This document shows positions 8,215 through 18,120 of a DNA stretch of 62,398 nt, in pieces (the stretch's first letter is position 1; each line of letters starts with the position of its first letter). Position numbers and translations under genes: made by a program. The DNA comes from Aneurinibacillus thermoaerophilus. Lineage in GTDB: Bacteria > Bacillota > Bacilli > Aneurinibacillales > Aneurinibacillaceae. The DNA lies in the NCBI RefSeq assembly GCF_900099925.1, contig NZ_FNDE01000018.1, positions 1 through 62,398 of the forward strand. The letters run 5' to 3'. A model generated the notes under the pieces. That model had not been told where the DNA came from. It did no database searches and saw nothing but the letters and a program-made list of their open reading frames with translations.

Positions 8215-9762
8215 ATGCAAATTTCTTATTGGCCCGGGGTATTCGCACTTATTGTTGGAATCTTTATGTCAATTCTCGATACGAGTATCGTTAATGTTGC
8301 TCTTCCTAAGATGATGAACGTATTCGGGGTGTCAACAAGTGAAATTCAATGGGTACTAACCGCATATACAATGGCTATGGCTGCCGTCATTCCGCTGACC
8401 GGGTATTTATGCGATCGGTTCGGCATGAAACGGATGTATCTCATTTCATTTATTTTATTTACCGTGGGCTCATTATTTTGCGGCTTAGCCTGGAGCAATA
8501 ACAGCATGATTGTCGCACGTATTATTCAGGCGCTCGGCGGTGGGTTGATTATGCCGGTCGGACAAGCTCTTATCTTCCATACCGTTCCAGAGGAAAAAAT
8601 GGGGGCAGCCATGGGGATATTCGGCATCTCAGCGATGGTAGCACCGGCGGTTGGGCCGACACTCAGCGGGTATATTGTCGAGTATCTTGACTGGCGCATT
8701 ATTTTTACTATCAATGTTCCAATTGGATTAATTGGCATTTTAATGGCGTGGACCTTCTTACAAGAAACAGAAATAAAAAAAGATAAGGTGTTTGATTTTC
8801 CTGGTTTTATTTATTCAACCGTTATGTTAACCAGCTTATTGCTTGCCGTAGCAAAAGGGGAAGAAAAAGGATGGACTTCTTTTTATATCGTATCTTTAAT
8901 CATGATTTCGATTATCTGCCTCTCACTGTTTATTTATCGTCAGCTAACGGCTAGGCACCCGCTAATAAACATACGGCTTTTTACAATCCCTGATTTTACA
9001 TACGGTGTAATCGTGAACAGCTTGATCATGGTCGGAATGTTTGGCGTCGTTTTTTTGCTGCCGATTTACGCGGAATCATTGCTCGGCCTTACCGCGATGA
9101 AAACAGGGATGATGATGCTTCCGCAAGTACTGGTACAAATGGTGGTAACGTTTGTTACATCCGCCATTCTCATGCGAATAATCAACGGGAAATGGCTTAT
9201 TCTTGCCGGCCTCCTAATCATTTCAGTGAACGGATATTATTTAATCAGGCTGGATGACAATACAGCGTATGAGCATATTCAATTTTTGCTTATGCTGCGG
9301 GGAATCGGACTCGGATTATGCATGATGGTTTCCATGCAAGTTCCGCTGCAAGGTCTGGATAAATCACAATCCGGCGATGCTTCCGCTCTCATGAATACAA
9401 CGCGCCAGGTTGCTACCTCCATTGGCGTTGCGATATTAACATCCGTATTTCAAACACAAGGTGTCCGCCATGCGGTTCATTATGCCGAAACAATAACCGG
9501 TGACAATGCGACAAGCAGTTCTTTTCTTAATAGCTTGCAACAGATGTATATAGCACAAGGTATGGGAAATGAGGCAGCGTACGCTTCCGCAATAAACTCG
9601 CTTACAGGTTTGGTAAAAAAATATGCGACCATTCACGCACTGGATGATGCCATTCTTGTGACTACATTCTTCATAATATCGGCCATTCCTATGACTCTAT
9701 TGCTTAAGGGAAAACAAGGTATGGCTAAAAATGAAAAAACGAATACCATTGCGGAAATGTAA
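8215..9762 (+). CDS. 14-TM MFS drug:H+ antiporter, DHA2 (EmrB/QacA) family
   Basis: A 515-aa proton-driven exporter. Motifs are LDTSIVNVALPKM in TM1, WVLTAYTMAMA in TM2, GYLCDRFGMKRMY (loop 2-3 motif A) and the TM5 antiporter motif around VAPAVGPTLSGYI. Fourteen hydrophobic segments and length fit DHA2. ATG 8215 is chosen because AGGA ends ten bases upstream; an in-frame GTG nine bases earlier is too close to any site. It is flanked by two adaptor genes in one operon. The substrate is unknown. Confidence 0.9.
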   Translation: MQISYWPGVFALIVGIFMSILDTSIVNVALPKMMNVFGVSTSEIQWVLTAYTMAMAAVIPLTGYLCDRFGMKRMYLISFILFTVGSLFCGLAWSNNSMIVARIIQALGGGLIMPVGQALIFHTVPEEKMGAAMGIFGISAMVAPAVGPTLSGYIVEYLDWRIIFTINVPIGLIGILMAWTFLQETEIKKDKVFDFPGFIYSTVMLTSLLLAVAKGEEKGWTSFYIVSLIMISIICLSLFIYRQLTARHPLINIRLFTIPDFTYGVIVNSLIMVGMFGVVFLLPIYAESLLGLTAMKTGMMMLPQVLVQMVVTFVTSAILMRIINGKWLILAGLLIISVNGYYLIRLDDNTAYEHIQFLLMLRGIGLGLCMMVSMQVPLQGLDKSQSGDASALMNTTRQVATSIGVAILTSVFQTQGVRHAVHYAETITGDNATSSSFLNSLQQMYIAQGMGNEAAYASAINSLTGLVKKYATIHALDDAILVTTFFIISAIPMTLLLKGKQGMAKNEKTNTIAEM

Positions 9763-9793
9763 TTTCAAATCAAAATAATAGGTGGGAAAACGC

Positions 9794-10942
9794 ATGAATA
9801 AGCGTACATTTTTAATCATTAGCATAATAATGAGTGTTGGACTTGCCGGATGCAGTAAAGCGAAGCCTGCGAACCTCGCTTTAACAGGCAGCCAAGCGAG
9901 TGCAAGCAATGCGACAAATCAAAGGGACGTCATGACATATTCCGGGAAAATGACAGGAGTTGTGGAAACAAATATTTTCGCCAAAACACCTGGCCGAATT
10001 GCAAGTGTGCAAAAAGATGTCGGGGAGCAGGTAAATGTGGGCGATGTACTCGTAACGCTTGAAACGACAGATTTGCAGGCACAATTAGCGAGTGCCAAGG
10101 CAGATTTGGCGCTTGCTGAAGCGAAATATAACGAAATAAAACGCGGAACCCGTGAAGAAGATATCCGCTCCTCAGAGGCTGCGTATCAACAAGCGTATCA
10201 AAAATATTTAGATGTAAAAAAAGGAAAACGTCCACAGGAAATAGCAAAACTAAACGCTACGCTCAATGAAGCAAAACAAGCGTATGATCTAGCAAAAGTG
10301 AAATATGATCGTGTAAAGGCTCTATATGAGCAAGGTGCGACATCGAAGCAATCGTTAGATGATGCGGAGATAGCACTCCGACAAGCTGAGACGAAATATT
10401 TCAATGCCAAAAACGAACTGTCGCTAGCGCTCGAAGGGCCAACGGAAGAAACGCTGAACGCGCTTAAAGCCAACGTAGACCAGACGAAAGCTATGCTTGA
10501 TAAAGCGAAAAATGGGCCTACGAAAGAAGCAATCGAACAAAACGCTGCAAGTGTTGCCAAAGCGCGAGCGCTCGTCCAACTTCATGAGTACAACTTACAG
10601 AATGGAGTCATCAAAAGTCCGATTAAAGGATTTGTAGCTACTAAAAACGCCAATGCCGGAGAAATGGCCAATCCTTCAGCACCACTTATGACGATTGTCA
10701 ATCTGGATCGCGTGTATCTGGTAGTAAGCGTACCGGAAAAAGATTTAAAATACATGAAAATAGGGAATGAAGTGAACGTAAATGTGGAGGCAATCGGAAA
10801 GACGATGAAAGGTAAAGTGAGTATGATCAGTCCCAAAGCCGACCCCGGTACAGATAAATTTACAGTTAAAATCATACTGAATAATGCAAGCCATGAATTA
10901 CGTGCCGGCATGACAGGGATTGTTATCATTTCAAAATCATAA
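9794..10942 (+). CDS. Lipoprotein HlyD/RND-type periplasmic adaptor
   Basis: A 382-aa adaptor with a lipoprotein signal (LAGC lipobox, Cys about residue 23). It then has a beta-barrel start, a long alanine/lysine/glutamate-rich coiled-coil hairpin (about residues 85-245), a second lipoyl half (VIKSPIKGFVATKNANAGEM) and a C-terminal barrel. ATG 9794 follows AGGTGG. It ends the MFS operon although that operon already has an adaptor and no ABC or RND pump follows, which is unusual. Confidence 0.85.
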   Translation: MNKRTFLIISIIMSVGLAGCSKAKPANLALTGSQASASNATNQRDVMTYSGKMTGVVETNIFAKTPGRIASVQKDVGEQVNVGDVLVTLETTDLQAQLASAKADLALAEAKYNEIKRGTREEDIRSSEAAYQQAYQKYLDVKKGKRPQEIAKLNATLNEAKQAYDLAKVKYDRVKALYEQGATSKQSLDDAEIALRQAETKYFNAKNELSLALEGPTEETLNALKANVDQTKAMLDKAKNGPTKEAIEQNAASVAKARALVQLHEYNLQNGVIKSPIKGFVATKNANAGEMANPSAPLMTIVNLDRVYLVVSVPEKDLKYMKIGNEVNVNVEAIGKTMKGKVSMISPKADPGTDKFTVKIILNNASHELRAGMTGIVIISKS

Positions 10943-10949
10943 GAAAAAT

Positions 10950-10978
10950 AGGCTGGCGCCAAATGCAGGCGGCAGCCT
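10950..10978. terminator. Bidirectional terminator between the efflux operon and spoVK
   Basis: AGGCTGGCGCC pairs with GGCGGCAGCCT (one G-G mismatch) around AAATGCA. It is followed on the plus strand by TTTCTTTTT. It lies between converging genes. Confidence 0.8.
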
Positions 10979-10988
10979 TTCTTTTTGC

Positions 10989-11924
10989 TTATTCTTTTTC
11001 AAAATCTTCCGCTCTAAGTTCCATTAAAATATCCCGATTCACCTGATGTTCCGCATGTCCAGTGACGATTCGGATGGCCTGCTGGCGAATCGCCTTTTCA
11101 ATCATGTTGCGTACGCAGCGGGCATTGCTAAAGTGTTCTTTCTCATTTTCCTGCTCGCGCATTAACTGTTTGCGGACAAGATAACGCGCCTCGGACGATA
11201 AATAATACGCCTGCTCTTTGCACATTGCATCCGCGATTTCCAGCAATTGTTGAATCGTATAGTCTGGAAAATCAAGCTTAATCGGAAAACGGGATGGCAG
11301 GCCGGGATTGGACGCGAGAAATGCGTCCATTTCTTCGTTATATCCTGCGAGAATGACAATTAACTGCTTGCGGTCATCTTCCAAACTTTTAATCAATGTA
11401 TCAATGCATTCTTTTCCGAAGTCTTTTTCTCCGCCCCGTACCAGCGAATACGCCTCATCAATAAATAAAACGCCTCCCAGCGCTTTCTTAATAATATCGC
11501 GCGTCTTGGACGCGGTATGTCCGATATATTCTCCAACCAAATCAGCCCGTTCCACTTCCACCAGATGACCTTTTTCCAGAATGCCTATATCTTTGAACAG
11601 CTTTCCCAAAATCCGGGCCACTGTCGTTTTACCTGTTCCCGGGTTTCCACGAAATACCATATGAAACATATGCGGTGCATTATAAAGCCCCTGCTCTTCC
11701 CGCAGTTTGCGTATCGTTAAAAATGCGTAAATTTCATAAACAAGCTTCTTCACATCATCCAATCCAACGAGGTTTTCCAGCTCTTTTAACGCCCCGGATT
11801 CCCGCTCCAGCGATTTCTCCATACGCGAACTAATAATTTGTTCGCGGCTTGGTGGCCTGGAAATATCGTTTTGAAACACTACTTTAATCTGGTTGCCTGT
11901 CGTAGTCTGACCCGTCGCCTTCAT
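10989..11924 (-). CDS. spoVK: Stage V sporulation protein K, AAA+ ATPase (CbxX/CfqX family)
   Basis: A 311-aa AAA+ ATPase made in sporulating cells; the SpoVK family is needed for spore maturation. Walker A GNPGTGKTT is at residues 93-101 and Walker B VLFIDEAYS at 152-160. An Arg-containing NPGLPSRFP follows, and sensor 2 lies in the C-terminal helical lid. ATG 11924 follows GGGGTGAGAG. In B. subtilis spoVK lies near hfq; here the two are about 11 kb apart, separated by efflux and exoprotein genes. Confidence 0.9.
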   Translation of the reverse strand: MKATGQTTTGNQIKVVFQNDISRPPSREQIISSRMEKSLERESGALKELENLVGLDDVKKLVYEIYAFLTIRKLREEQGLYNAPHMFHMVFRGNPGTGKTTVARILGKLFKDIGILEKGHLVEVERADLVGEYIGHTASKTRDIIKKALGGVLFIDEAYSLVRGGEKDFGKECIDTLIKSLEDDRKQLIVILAGYNEEMDAFLASNPGLPSRFPIKLDFPDYTIQQLLEIADAMCKEQAYYLSSEARYLVRKQLMREQENEKEHFSNARCVRNMIEKAIRQQAIRIVTGHAEHQVNRDILMELRAEDFEKE

Positions 11925-12188
11925 TCTCTCACCCCGAATCGCTTCAGCGCTCGTTCTTTTATGTGTTCGCCCGATTGTGTGGTACGCGGCAGCTTCGTTT
12001 GGGCGAGACGGTTTTCGTTTTTGCTGTTTATATTACTGTATGTGTCGGATTAACAAATTAGGATTTCGACAAAAGTTTTTTTCTATTTCCTCTAGATGAA
12101 AACATTACCAACAACTTTTATCGGAATTATATGTTACGATATAAAAGGCTGCGGCATTTCTAAACTTTTTATTAATAGGAGTGATGAC

Positions 12189-12884
12189 ATGAAAAAGATT
12201 ATTGCAGCATCCGTATTATGTACATCTTTGCTTGGATTTAACCTGCCTGTTACAGAGGCGGCAAACACATGCCCTGCGCCAAAAATTGTAAAAATATTCC
12301 CGCAAAATTATAATGCGACCCAAACAGACTTACAGCAGTTGATTAACCAGTATTTCAAGCAATATCAGCAAACAAAACCTGCCGCACCAGCACAACAAGT
12401 CCAAGAGCCGGCCAAACAACCAACACAAACGATAACGAAACCTGCACAAAATACGGCTCCCGCTCAAGCTCAAGCACCTGTGACCAATACTACAACCCAA
12501 GGATTGACAGCAGATGAAAAACAGATGCTTGACCTTGTTAATCAGGAACGCGCAAAACAGGGCATTACCCCGCTAAAAATTAACATGGAACTGCAAAAGC
12601 TGGCCCGCCTGAAAGCAAAAGATATGATCGAGAACAACTATTTCAGCCATCAATCCCCGACATATGGTTCCCCGTTTGACATGATGAACCGTTTCGGTGT
12701 GACATACCGCACCGCGGGTGAAAATATTGCAGGGAATTCTTCCGTACAGGGCGCGCATACGTCCCTGATGAATTCTCCGGGACACCGCAAAAATATTTTG
12801 AACCCGTCCTTTACGGAAGTCGGTATCGGTATTGTCGATGGTGGTCCGTACGGCAAGATGTTCGTGCAAATGTTTAAAGGATAA
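12189..12884 (+). CDS. Secreted CAP/SCP-domain protein, YkwD type
   Basis: A 231-aa exported protein: signal peptide (MKKIIAASVLCTSLLGFNLP, cleavage near VTEA-A), a Gln/Pro/Ala-rich linker to about residue 108, then a CAP domain (LVNQERAKQGITPL, FSHQSPTYGSPF, AGENIAGN, NSPGHRKNILNPSFTEVGIG). The conserved His and Glu of the CAP pocket are present. YkwD-type proteins of spore formers are extracellular or spore-associated; the activity is unsettled. ATG 12189 follows AGGAGTG and an earlier in-frame start would spoil the signal peptide. A strong terminator follows. Confidence 0.88.
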   Translation: MKKIIAASVLCTSLLGFNLPVTEAANTCPAPKIVKIFPQNYNATQTDLQQLINQYFKQYQQTKPAAPAQQVQEPAKQPTQTITKPAQNTAPAQAQAPVTNTTTQGLTADEKQMLDLVNQERAKQGITPLKINMELQKLARLKAKDMIENNYFSHQSPTYGSPFDMMNRFGVTYRTAGENIAGNSSVQGAHTSLMNSPGHRKNILNPSFTEVGIGIVDGGPYGKMFVQMFKG

Positions 12885-12898
12885 ATATGAAGAAAAAA

Positions 12899-12927
12899 GG
12901 GGTGTCCCATCACTTTTGGGACACCCC
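12899..12927 (+). terminator. Terminator of the CAP-domain gene
   Basis: A perfect 11-bp stem GGGGTGTCCCA/TGGGACACCCC with a seven-base loop, followed by TTTTT. A run of A precedes it, so it can also act on the minus strand. Confidence 0.9.
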
Positions 12928-13018
12928 TTTTTATTACCATTTACAATCAATCAACCTTTGAGACAGCCTTTATCCTGTCTATAATGTGATCTTTTGTGCT
13001 TATCTCTTCTTTAAAAAA

Positions 13019-13043
13019 GAGAAAGGAAGATGCATCCTTTCTC
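13019..13043 (-). terminator. Terminator of the lipoprotein/RND transcript
   Basis: GAGAAAGGA pairs with TCCTTTCTC around a seven-base loop. On the minus strand TTTTTTA follows. It begins immediately after the lipoprotein stop codon. Confidence 0.8.
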
Positions 13044-13463
13044 TTAAGAAGTTTGAGATTGCTTAATAGTAATTGTAAATGTGATTTTTGTATTTGGATA
13101 CGGATTTCCGTTGTTCCGCACCAGTTCAACTTCAAATGTATGCGCTCCTGGAGTGAGGTTGCCGACTTTAAAGTTATTTGCATACACCCGGCTCAACTTG
13201 CCGTCGACCCGCACATGCACATGCCCCTCACCATAGCGCAGTTCAGTTGCTCCCTCCGGCACGTACATAAAATTACGTGTCAAAAACGTCAAATACACGG
13301 TATTGCCTTCAATAGAATGCGACACCGCAAGCGAAGGGGATTGCGCGAGAACTTCCCGGCTTTCTTCCGGCTGTTCAGGCAACGCTTTGGGCATTTGCCC
13401 CTGACAACCAGCAAACATAAAAGCCAGCGCAATCATCAAACCGCACATTATCGTTTTGTTCAT
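13044..13463 (-). CDS. Small lipoprotein of unknown function
   Basis: A 139-aa protein with a lipoprotein signal peptide (MFAGC lipobox, Cys about residue 20). Beta-rich sequence follows, including GEGHVHVRVDGKLSRVY and NLTPGAHTFEVELV, which reads like a small Ig-like or cupredoxin-like sandwich. I do not recognise a named family. It lies 63 bases downstream of the RND adaptor gene on the same strand and may be part of that transcript. Confidence 0.7.
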   Translation of the reverse strand: MNKTIMCGLMIALAFMFAGCQGQMPKALPEQPEESREVLAQSPSLAVSHSIEGNTVYLTFLTRNFMYVPEGATELRYGEGHVHVRVDGKLSRVYANNFKVGNLTPGAHTFEVELVRNNGNPYPNTKITFTITIKQSQTS

Positions 13464-13526
13464 CTCTTATCCTCCTATGAAGGGTTCTCTTTCACAGGAT
13501 GGACAGGAGAACGAATTTCTAAACGA

Positions 13527-14960
13527 TTATTTGACCGAGATTTTTACATCATCGCTAATCAATGTCTGTCCTTTCACAATCACTTTTTCACCCGCGTTTA
13601 TGCCAGTAACAAGAGCGCGCTCGCTGTTCTGTTCAACAACGGTAATCGGTTTGCGCACAGGCTTGTCCCCCTGTGCAATATACACATACGGTTTGTTGTC
13701 TTCTCTTAAAATCGCATTCGTTGGAATCACGATACCTTTCTTCGCATTTGGCGAAGCTACATTCACCTGAATTACCATGCCGCCCTTAATTTTGCCATCC
13801 GGATTCGGTACTTCAACCGTCACTGGATAACCTTTAGATTGCTGGTTAAGCGGACTGATGGTCGTTACCTTTCCGTTCTTATTCAGCTTAAGCGACGGAA
13901 TTTCGATATCAACCGTCTGGTTCACAGCGAAAAGACTAATCAGATTTTCCGGTACGTTGATTACCACTTTCATCGGATCCAGATTTGCCAATACGATAAA
14001 CGGGTTTTGGGGGGATGCAAAATCGCCCACTTCTCCGTTAATCGCACCAATCGTACCTGAAATCGGAGCGGTTACCACTGCATTTGCTAGTTTATCACGG
14101 GCGATTTGCAAATTTACTTCCGCTTGCCTCAACTGCTGACGGGCCACTTCTATATTCTCTCCGCCCTTCGCGTTTTTTACTTGTTTCTGTGCAGTCTGCA
14201 AGGATGCAAGCGCGTTTTTGCGGGATTCTTCCGCGCTGCGCTTGCTCTCTTCCGCATTCTTTAACGCGACGCTTGCCTTCTTTTTAGCAATCTGCGCTTC
14301 CTGTAGGGCGATTTCTGCATTTTTCAACTGTGTTTGTGCCTTCTCTAATTCTTGTTTTGTCACAGCACCCTGACTAAACAGCATTTGCATGCGATCCGCA
14401 TTCGTCTTCGCGTCATTATATCCTTGCTGGGCGCGAGCGATCTCAACATCCGCCTGCTGGAGACCATTTTGCGCGTTGACGATGCTGTTTTTGGCCTGTT
14501 CATACGCACTATTCGCCTGTGAGAGGCTACTATTGGCCTGATTCACTCCATTTTGTGCTGAATCAATCCCGTTTCTCGTCTGCGCTTCCATTTGAGCGAG
14601 TGATGCGCGGGAAAGTGCCACGCTCTGCTGCTCTTGCTCAACCGAATAACGTAGGTCTGTGTCATCAAGCCGGAACAAGATATCGCCCGCCTTTACCTTT
14701 TGCCCTACTTTTACCGGAATGGATACGACTTTCGCGCTTACTTTTGGCACAATATTGACCTGTTGCGACGGTTGGCTTGTGCCGGTCAATTCCCGGCCTT
14801 TATCCAATGAACCCATTACAGCAGACACCACTTCGACCGGAACTACCTTCGCCTGAACAGGGGCAGCGGCTTCTTGGCTCCCACCTGCCCCACAGCCCGC
14901 CACAAGGACACTACTTACTACCAGGCTGGCCATGGTCATTCCTAACACTATCTTACGCAT
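13527..14960 (-). CDS. RND-family efflux adaptor, lipoprotein
   Basis: A 477-aa membrane fusion protein with a lipobox (VLVAGC, Cys about residue 23). A lipoyl first half (VSIPVKVGQKVKAGDILFRL) is followed by an unusually long Gln/Ala/Asn-rich coiled-coil hairpin (about residues 95-285), a second lipoyl half (VVTAPISGTIGAING) and beta-barrel and membrane-proximal domains. Its ATG overlaps the RND pump stop codon by 8 bases with AGGAGGAG just upstream, so translation is probably coupled. It is the partner of that pump. Confidence 0.9.
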   Translation of the reverse strand: MRKIVLGMTMASLVVSSVLVAGCGAGGSQEAAAPVQAKVVPVEVVSAVMGSLDKGRELTGTSQPSQQVNIVPKVSAKVVSIPVKVGQKVKAGDILFRLDDTDLRYSVEQEQQSVALSRASLAQMEAQTRNGIDSAQNGVNQANSSLSQANSAYEQAKNSIVNAQNGLQQADVEIARAQQGYNDAKTNADRMQMLFSQGAVTKQELEKAQTQLKNAEIALQEAQIAKKKASVALKNAEESKRSAEESRKNALASLQTAQKQVKNAKGGENIEVARQQLRQAEVNLQIARDKLANAVVTAPISGTIGAINGEVGDFASPQNPFIVLANLDPMKVVINVPENLISLFAVNQTVDIEIPSLKLNKNGKVTTISPLNQQSKGYPVTVEVPNPDGKIKGGMVIQVNVASPNAKKGIVIPTNAILREDNKPYVYIAQGDKPVRKPITVVEQNSERALVTGINAGEKVIVKGQTLISDDVKISVK

Positions 14961-17900
14961 TGAACGCTTCTCCTCCTGTTCCTTTCTCTCTCCGCTGTCT
15001 TCTCTTTTCCCGGCGTTCCCTTCTACGACGCTTCCGCTTTTGAATCATATCATCAAACAAGGTATACACAACCGGAATCAGAACGAGTGTAACCAATGTG
15101 GAGAATGTAAGACCAAATGTGACAACAATCGCGAGTGGCGCATAGCCTTCAGCCCCTTCCCCACTACCAAACGCCAGCGGAAGAATCGCTAACACAGTCG
15201 CAAGGGTCGTCATGACAATCGGGCGCAAGCGAACCGGGCCAGCTACAAGGATCGCCTCATCCCGTTGCATTCCTTCTTTACGCAACGTATTGACATAGTC
15301 AATGAGAACGATCGCGTTGTTTACCACAATCCCGATCAGCAAGATATAGCCCATCAAGGCCATAACACCAAGATTCTCACCTGTTACAAGAAGACCAACT
15401 ACTACTCCGATAAAAGTAGGCGGAATCGAAAACATAATCACAAACGGATAGAATAATGATTCAAACTGGCTGGCCATTACCATGTACACAAGGACAATGG
15501 ACAGCAGAATCGCCAGGCTTAAGCTGCTAAACGCATCGGCCATATCTTCCGCCTGCCCTCCGGTTGTAACATGATATCCTTCCGGGAGCTTCAAGTCTTT
15601 TAGTTTCGCGTTGATATCCTTGATAACAGAACCTAAATCACGGCCTGCAATATCGCCAGTGACCTTCACTTGGCGCGTTTGATTGGAACGCGTAATCTTC
15701 TGCGGCACACTTTCCTTTGTAATCGTGGCAACTTGTCCGACGGAAACCCGCGCCCCGGAAGGTGTGGAAAGCATAAGGCTATCAATATGATTCATTTCAT
15801 CCCTGAAATGAGACGGAAACTGAACACGTACATCAATTTCATCATCGCCGGTACGGTATTTCGTAGCTACCTCACCGTCAAAAGCCGTGCGAACGGCCGA
15901 GAGCACTTGCCCGGTTGTAATCCCGTACTGGGAAGCAATATTGCTATCCACTTTTATCTGAATTTCATCATTTACGCTGTCAAGGGAGGAAACAACATTT
16001 CGCGTCCCTTCTATCCCCTTCACCAACTCAACAACCGTGTCGCTTAAATCTCTTAATGTATCCAGATCATCCCCGCTCACCGCGATATCGATCGGACTTC
16101 CTGTTCCGCCGCCGCCACCCGGATCGGTCGCTTGTACAGTAATATCGGCGCCGGGAATGCCTTTCACACGATCGCGTATTTCTTCAATAACCTCATCGGT
16201 TGATCTTGTTCTTTGCTCTTTCGGCACAAGCTTAAGCTCAACCGAACCGGTATTGGATGAAGACGATGCAGAAGCCGGACCTCCTGAACCGACAGAAGTA
16301 TAAATCAACTGCTTCTCCGGCACACTTGCAGCAATTTTTTCGATCTTCTTCAAAATATTTTCCGTCTCTTCCAAGCGGGAGCCAGGCGGCAATTTTACAT
16401 TAACCGTCAAGCTTCCTTCATCAAAAGAAGGCAAAAATTCCTTTCCGACAAGCGGTGTCACAAAGATACCTATCGAAACAACAAGAGCGACAATCGTCCC
16501 AAAAATAACCGTTTTCCGATGCCCTAATGCCCAACGAATCAATCTTCCATAAGCCTGGCTCAGCCGATAAAATCCTTTCTGGAATAACACCATCGGCGAT
16601 TTGCTTGATGAATGTATGTAATCTTCCGGCTCCTTTGGCATCTCGGTCAATAATTTCGACGACATCATCGGCACAAGCGTAATGGCTGCGAATAGCGCGG
16701 CGATGTGCGAGAATACCACCGTTAAGGCTAAGGGACCAAATAGCATCTTTGGCAGTCCCTCAACAAATACAATCGGAAGAAATACGCAAATTTGCGCCAG
16801 CGCAGACGCCATAACCGCCGTACCGACTTCTTTTGTACCAATAATGGCAGCCAAATCAGGCTTAAGCCCCTGTTGACGCTTGCGGTAAACACTCTCAATG
16901 ACAACTACCGCAAAGTCCACCAACGAGCCGAGCCCAAGCAATAAACCACTAAGAGAAATAAGGTTGATCGTCTGCCCGGTAAAGTACATAAGTGAGAACG
17001 TTGCAATAACAGATATCGGAATAACAATGGCAATGACAAGCGTAGAACGAAAGCTGTTTAAAAATAGGAACAAGATAACAATGGCAAAGATACTGCCCTC
17101 TATTCCGTGGCCAGCTACTGTATTAATCGAGTCTTTAATAAAGACTGAAGTATCAAGAATGGTTTCAATTTTAACCCCTTTCGGCAGAAGCGGCCGAATC
17201 TTATCCAGTTCTTTCTGCACAAGATCCGCAGTCTTTACCGTATTCGCACCCGTTGCTTTCATTACCTGAAGCCCAATGCTTGGTTGCCCGTTCACCATAC
17301 TTTTTTGGCTAACCTTCTTATAACCATCTGTGACGGTCGCAATGTCAGCAAGTTGAATGACTCCTCCGCCTGCACTCTGTGGAAGATAAATAGGCGTTTG
17401 CGCAATATCTTCAGGACTGTTAAATTCACCGGTGACTTTGAGATTAATATCTTTGTCACCTTCGATTACGTTACCAGCGGTTCCGGATAAATTACGGGCA
17501 GAAAGTGCCTGATTGATCTGATCAATGGTCAAACCATATGCATCCATCATATCCGGATTAAGTATAACCTGGATCTCACGTTCTTTTGCACCGCTTATTG
17601 TAAGCGAAGCAACACCCTCGACCCGCTCGATTCGTGACTTAATCACATCTTCGGCAATTTTATTTAGTTCAACAACATCCATAGGACCAGACATAGCCAA
17701 CGTGATAATCGGCGCGCTGTTCGGGTCCATCTTCAGCACACGTGGGGAACCTGCATCTTTCGGTAACACACCACGCACAGAATCGATTTTTTCACGGACA
17801 TCCAATGCTGCCTGATCCATATCCGTTCCCCAGTTAAACTGGATAATCACAAGCGAAGCACCGTTCGATGACTGTGATTCAACCTTTTTTACATTACTAA

Positions 17901-18120
17901 CAGTTCCAACCGCCTCTTCTATTGGCTTAGTCACCAGTTTCTCGACTTCCGCCGGCGCTGCCCCTTCATCGCTTGTTACAACCGCAAGAACCGGTACCTT
18001 TAGTTCAGGATATAAATCAACTTTAAGCATTGGTAAGGAAATCACGCCAAATATCACAAGGGCGACGATAAGCATCGCAATAGTGACCGGTCTTTTTACG
18101 GAAAAGTCCGCAATCTTCAC
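14953..18120 (-). CDS. RND efflux pump, AcrB/SwrC (YerP) type
   Basis: A 1055-aa inner-membrane RND transporter with TM1 (KRPVTIAMLIVALVIFG), two large external loops and two six-helix bundles. Hallmarks are LPLVD-equivalent PMLKVDLYPELKVP, GSLVDFAVVVIESVYR in TM4 and GIVVNNAIVLIDYVNTLR in TM10. SwrC in B. subtilis exports surfactin. The GTG at 18120 is chosen because AAAAGGAGAGA precedes it and the protein then begins MKIADFSVKRPV as family members do. The C-terminus ends in an Arg-rich tail. Confidence 0.92.
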   Translation of the reverse strand: MKIADFSVKRPVTIAMLIVALVIFGVISLPMLKVDLYPELKVPVLAVVTSDEGAAPAEVEKLVTKPIEEAVGTVSNVKKVESQSSNGASLVIIQFNWGTDMDQAALDVREKIDSVRGVLPKDAGSPRVLKMDPNSAPIITLAMSGPMDVVELNKIAEDVIKSRIERVEGVASLTISGAKEREIQVILNPDMMDAYGLTIDQINQALSARNLSGTAGNVIEGDKDINLKVTGEFNSPEDIAQTPIYLPQSAGGGVIQLADIATVTDGYKKVSQKSMVNGQPSIGLQVMKATGANTVKTADLVQKELDKIRPLLPKGVKIETILDTSVFIKDSINTVAGHGIEGSIFAIVILFLFLNSFRSTLVIAIVIPISVIATFSLMYFTGQTINLISLSGLLLGLGSLVDFAVVVIESVYRKRQQGLKPDLAAIIGTKEVGTAVMASALAQICVFLPIVFVEGLPKMLFGPLALTVVFSHIAALFAAITLVPMMSSKLLTEMPKEPEDYIHSSSKSPMVLFQKGFYRLSQAYGRLIRWALGHRKTVIFGTIVALVVSIGIFVTPLVGKEFLPSFDEGSLTVNVKLPPGSRLEETENILKKIEKIAASVPEKQLIYTSVGSGGPASASSSSNTGSVELKLVPKEQRTRSTDEVIEEIRDRVKGIPGADITVQATDPGGGGGTGSPIDIAVSGDDLDTLRDLSDTVVELVKGIEGTRNVVSSLDSVNDEIQIKVDSNIASQYGITTGQVLSAVRTAFDGEVATKYRTGDDEIDVRVQFPSHFRDEMNHIDSLMLSTPSGARVSVGQVATITKESVPQKITRSNQTRQVKVTGDIAGRDLGSVIKDINAKLKDLKLPEGYHVTTGGQAEDMADAFSSLSLAILLSIVLVYMVMASQFESLFYPFVIMFSIPPTFIGVVVGLLVTGENLGVMALMGYILLIGIVVNNAIVLIDYVNTLRKEGMQRDEAILVAGPVRLRPIVMTTLATVLAILPLAFGSGEGAEGYAPLAIVVTFGLTFSTLVTLVLIPVVYTLFDDMIQKRKRRRRERREKRRQRREKGTGGEAFNA

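Noticed and set aside
12996..13709. 237-aa plus-strand frame
   Set aside because: It is antisense to the lipoprotein and RND adaptor genes and its residues are atypical of real proteins.
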